Assembly (NCBI RefSeq): GCF_019578655.1
Contig: NC_063262.1
Coordinates: 18,235,582-18,299,581, forward strand
Direction: 5' to 3'
Source: Ricinus communis
Taxonomy: Eukaryota > Streptophyta > Magnoliopsida > Malpighiales > Euphorbiaceae
Length of the DNA: 64,000 nt
Part shown: piece by piece, positions 61,268-64,000 of the stretch
Layout of the letters: each line of letters begins with the position of its first letter
How positions within the stretch are numbered: the first letter of the stretch is position 1
Notes under the pieces: model-generated
Databases searched by the model: none
Told to the model about the DNA's origin: nothing
What the model saw: the letters and a program-made list of their open reading frames with translations, nothing else
Program-made: the position numbers and the translations under genes

Positions 61268-62203
61268 TCATCCAGGAAGGCATAAACCAAGTGGCTCGTG
61301 AACTCCTTCCGAGTTCCTAAGACCGGTGGGTCCTCGAATGAAGTCTTTACTTTCCGCACCCCTGCACTGGCCAAGAATAAGATAGGGATTAGTTGACAAG
61401 CTCGGCTCGGGCTTAATAAAACAAATGAGTTGCTCCAACACTTGCTCGTTGGACAACTCCTCCTCATCCTCAGCTATTGCTACTTGCAAAGGGTCAGAAC
61501 ATAAAATTTCTTGTAAATGGGACTCAACCACATCATCAATCACATCAATAGAATATACAGTATTATCATAGTCTAGTGACTGTCTCATGGAAGTGGCTAG
61601 GTCAAAGGTAATGGTCTCATCATCAACTCTAAGCTTAAGCTTTCCATCGCTTACATCGATAACAGCCCTCGATGTAGCTAGGAAAGGCCTACCCAGGATA
61701 AGAGGCACAGTGCTCTCACCCTCTATATCCATTACCACAAAATCCACAAGAAAGATAAATTTATCTACCTTTACAAGTACATCTTCAACAATACCTCTAG
61801 GAATTTTAACAGTTCTATCTGCTAACTGAACACTCATCCTAGTAGGCTTAGGTTCATGCAACCCTAATTTGGCAAATAAACTAGTGGGCATTAAGTTAAT
61901 GCTAGCTCCTAAATCAGCCAATGCACCACTAATTAATAAATCACCAATCATACAAGGGATAGTAAAACTCCCTGGATCTCGTCGCTTGAGTGGCAGTTTG
62001 TTCTGGAGAATAGCTGAACACTCCTCATTAAGCACCACCTGACCAAGATCCTCCAACTTCCTCTTATTGCTCAAAATCTCCTTTAAAAACTTGGCGTACT
62101 TCGGCATCTGTGAAATTGCCTCAACAAAAGGTAAGTTAATTTTCAGCTGCTTAAATAAGTCAAGAAACTTACTGTATTGCTTGTCCACCTTATCCTGCCT
62201 CAA
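61268..62203 (-). CDS. gypsy aspartic protease and pre-protease region
   Basis: Frame of 311 codons. The N-terminal part (QYSKFLDLFKQLKINLPF, AEQ-like text replaced by EAISQMPKYAKFLKEIL) is the standard Athila gag-protease linker. The active site reads ALADLGASINLMP, with Asp-Leu-Gly in place of the common Asp-Ser/Thr-Gly, which is normal for Athila. PLILGRPFLATSRAVID follows as the flap and second half. The reading is intact across the protease. Confidence 0.9.
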   Translation of the reverse strand: MRQDKVDKQYSKFLDLFKQLKINLPFVEAISQMPKYAKFLKEILSNKRKLEDLGQVVLNEECSAILQNKLPLKRRDPGSFTIPCMIGDLLISGALADLGASINLMPTSLFAKLGLHEPKPTRMSVQLADRTVKIPRGIVEDVLVKVDKFIFLVDFVVMDIEGESTVPLILGRPFLATSRAVIDVSDGKLKLRVDDETITFDLATSMRQSLDYDNTVYSIDVIDDVVESHLQEILCSDPLQVAIAEDEEELSNEQVLEQLICFIKPEPSLSTNPYLILGQCRGAESKDFIRGPTGLRNSEGVHEPLGLCLPG

Positions 62204-62221
62204 CCTTGCAGGGATATGGAA

Positions 62222-63859
62222 CTAGGGCCGATGCTCCATGCAGGCTCTTTGCCTGTATTCTTTCATTCTCTCATTCTCTACCACCTCAAGGTCTGGTCCT
62301 TCCTTAGCTGGCTCGACCTGCACGATTGTATTATCCTTATCAGCTAAAGGCGAAGAACCAGTCAATTTCTTACCTGAACACATGGTGATAGCCTTGCAAT
62401 GCTCCCTCGGGTTTGACTCTGTAGTGCTAGGGAGCGATCCTGGAGGTCTCTCTGAAAGCATCTTAGAAATTTGGCCAATTTGAGTCTCCAAGTTCTGAAT
62501 CGAGGCCTGCTGATTCCTAAGTGCACTATCAGTCTGCTGGAATCTCGTTTCCGTAGACGTCACAAACTTCATCATAAGCTCCTCTAAATTTGACTTCTTT
62601 TCTTATGGAGGAGGAGCTTGTGTAGGCCCAGCTGGTTATTCTTTGTGGTCGGTGATGAAGTCTTTGAAAACTGGACCACGGGCATTATTGTTTCTCCAGC
62701 TAAAATTGGGATGATTGCGCCATCCAGGGTTGTATGTATTGCTGTAAGGGTTATTCTGCTGTCTTGGGGCATTCCCCATATAATCAACCTGTTCAACATC
62801 AGAAGATATAGCAGAATTAGATGGAAAACTAGTAGAAGATGAAGCAAACATACCTCCCGTAATACAGTTCGCATTGTAATGCGGGCCACCACAAAACTCG
62901 CAGCCAACGTTCGTTGCATGAATCGGCATCTGGAGTTGGTCGATCTTCTTGGCTAGAAGCTCCACTTAAGCGCCACCACAAAACTCGCAGCCAACGTTCG
63001 CTGCATGATCTGGCATCTGCAGTTGGTCGATCTTCTTGGCTAGAAGCTCCACTTGAGCTGCCAAGGCTGCTGTAGAGTCCACTTGGTTGACCACACCCTG
63101 TCTTCCTGGTCGGCTCCTAGAGGATTGCCACTGATAGTTGTTCATGGCCATTTCCTCTATCAAGTTCTGAGCCTACTCGGGCGTCTTACTGTTTAGCGCC
63201 CCACCTACTGCAGCATCCACCATTTGTCTCGTTGCAAGGTTTAACCCGCTGTAGAAGGTCTGAACCTGCATCCACACTGGCAATCCGTGATGTGGGCAGC
63301 ATCTCAAAAGATCTTTAAATCTCTCTCATGGATCGTACATGCTTTCATCATCAAACTGCACAAAAGAAGATATGTCATTTCTAAGTTTAGCAGTTTTAGC
63401 GGGAGGAAAATACTTATATAAATTTTTTTCGGCCAACGCCTTCCAGGTAGTGATCGTTTGTTGTGGAAGAGATTGCAGCCATCTCTTTGCTCTGTCCCTC
63501 AAGGAAAATGGAAACAATCTCAGCCGAATGGCATCATCGGTTGTTCCATTTATTTTGAATGTGTCACAAATCTCCAAAAAGTTGGAGATATATGCATTGG
63601 GATCCTCGCTAGACAATCCTCCAAACTGCACGCTTTGTTGTATCATCTGGATAACATTGGCCTTTATCTCAAAATTGTTGGCCGCTATAGCAGGTCTGAC
63701 TATACTCGTTTTCGTCCCATCTAAAGAGGGTCGAGCAAAATCGTACATAGTCCTTTGATCATCATCGGCCTGAGGGTTGAGGTTCTCCATCGCGTCAGTT
63801 CCTTGAACCTGAACCGTAACTCTGTCCTCCTCCTCAACTGCCTGCAAACGTCGTCTCAA
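62222..63859 (-). pseudogene. gypsy gag, with three stops and an 87-bp duplication
   Basis: Frame 63859-63326 holds the gag core (GLSSEDPNAYISNFLEICDT, then RAKRWLQSLP and a TTWKALAEKNLYKYFPPAKT segment). A TGA at 63326-63328 replaces the Trp of DPWERFKDLL, a TAG at 63173-63175 interrupts before QNLIEEMA, and a TAA lies at 62966-62968. The zinc knuckle CEFCGGPHYNANC (CX2CX3HX4C) is at about 62870-62908. An 87-base tandem duplication at 62885-63058 repeats the segment ending in CEFCGG. The linker 62575-62222 has QNLETQIGQISKMLSERP and NPREHCKAITMCSGK. Confidence 0.9.
62885..63058 (-). repeat. In-frame 87-bp tandem duplication inside gag
   Basis: GCCACCACAAAACTCGCAGC starts at 62885 and again at 62972. 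The two copies differ at a few bases. 87 bases equal 29 codons, so the frame is kept, but the junction creates GCT-TAA and ends the frame. Confidence 0.93.
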
Positions 63860-64000
63860 TAATCCGAGGCGCTCCGGTCGATAAAGGGTGCTATTGGATC
63901 AGGGTTAGAGCTCCTGGTCATATACTACCTGAAACCGACAACCAAACAACCACCAATCAATCAAAAAAAATATAACAATAAATGATAATAAAAATAAAGA
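63860..64000 (-). other. Leader upstream of gag, truncated by window edge
   Basis: Non-coding sequence before the gag start; the primer-binding site and 5' LTR must lie beyond base 64000. Confidence 0.6.

Larger units (their letters stand above)
52614..64000 (-). mobile_element. Athila-like Ty3/gypsy retrotransposon, 5' LTR outside window
   Basis: Minus-strand element read from the right edge: gag (63859-62600), linker (62575-62222), protease (62203-61268), RT (61088-60348), RNase H (60129-59491), integrase (59563-58414), a linker, an extra ORF (57345-55785), a 1.4-kb untranslated segment, polypurine tract (54165-54180) and 3' LTR (52614-54164). The extra ORF after pol and the protease text DLGASINLMP place it with the Athila lineage. 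Several stops and at least two frameshifts (in gag, near 60135, in integrase and in the extra ORF) make it inactive, but every domain is still readable, so it is younger than the LINE and plus-strand copia remnants. Confidence 0.93.

Noticed and set aside
1..64000. CRISPR arrays, operons or bacterial defence systems
   Set aside because: The window is plant nuclear DNA; the repeats seen are transposon, microsatellite or tandem units without spacer structure.

Overview
The window looks like a gene-poor, repeat-rich, AT-rich stretch of a flowering-plant (eudicot) nuclear chromosome. Evidence: two spliced plant genes with GT..AG introns, plant-type Ty1/copia and Ty3/gypsy retrotransposons, a LINE remnant, and long AT-rich intergenic DNA with TA, TAA and GA microsatellites. 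The species cannot be fixed from sequence alone; the two genes would fit a woody or Euphorbiaceae-like eudicot, but that is a guess.

Two host genes are well supported, both on the minus strand. (1) An XTH9-type xyloglucan endotransglucosylase/hydrolase at 9.04-11.11 kb: four exons, 289 residues, signal peptide and catalytic [11 protein letters not shown] motif. It has a GA/CT-rich leader and three ACGT-core elements upstream. (2) A TPS-g-like monoterpene synthase (ocimene/tricyclene/myrcene synthase type) at 46.60-49.08 kb: seven exons that join in frame to 572 residues, with a Ser/Thr-rich plastid transit peptide, DDIFD and a DDLGTAREE (NSE/DTE) motif, but no RR(x)8W motif. No functional link between the two genes is visible.

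The rest is mostly transposable elements. 0-2.3 kb: decayed LINE. About 4.15-6.1 kb: LTR of a Tat-like gypsy element split by a 1.49-kb solo LTR of an Athila-like family. 16.2-18.2 kb: decayed copia, plus strand. 18.86-24.40 kb: a copia element, minus strand, with both LTRs, primer-binding site and polypurine tract. 29.85-31.2 kb: head-to-tail dimer of an AT-rich repeat. 32.6-34.83 kb: decayed LTR-type DNA ending in an Athila-like LTR terminus. 34.8-44.2 kb: tandem AT-rich repeat units (Helitron-like junctions), into which two roughly 3-kb solo LTRs of one family are inserted in opposite orientation, each with a perfect 5-bp target-site duplication. 52.6-64.0 kb: an Athila-like gypsy element, minus strand, with gag, protease, reverse transcriptase, RNase H, integrase, an extra downstream ORF and the 3' LTR; its 5' LTR lies beyond the window.

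No CRISPR, operon, tRNA or rRNA gene was seen. The most notable structures are the inverted pair of long solo LTRs (a ~3-kb inverted repeat), the palindrome-rich block next to the TATA box in the Athila-like LTRs, and the intact-looking terpene synthase gene inside a repeat desert.
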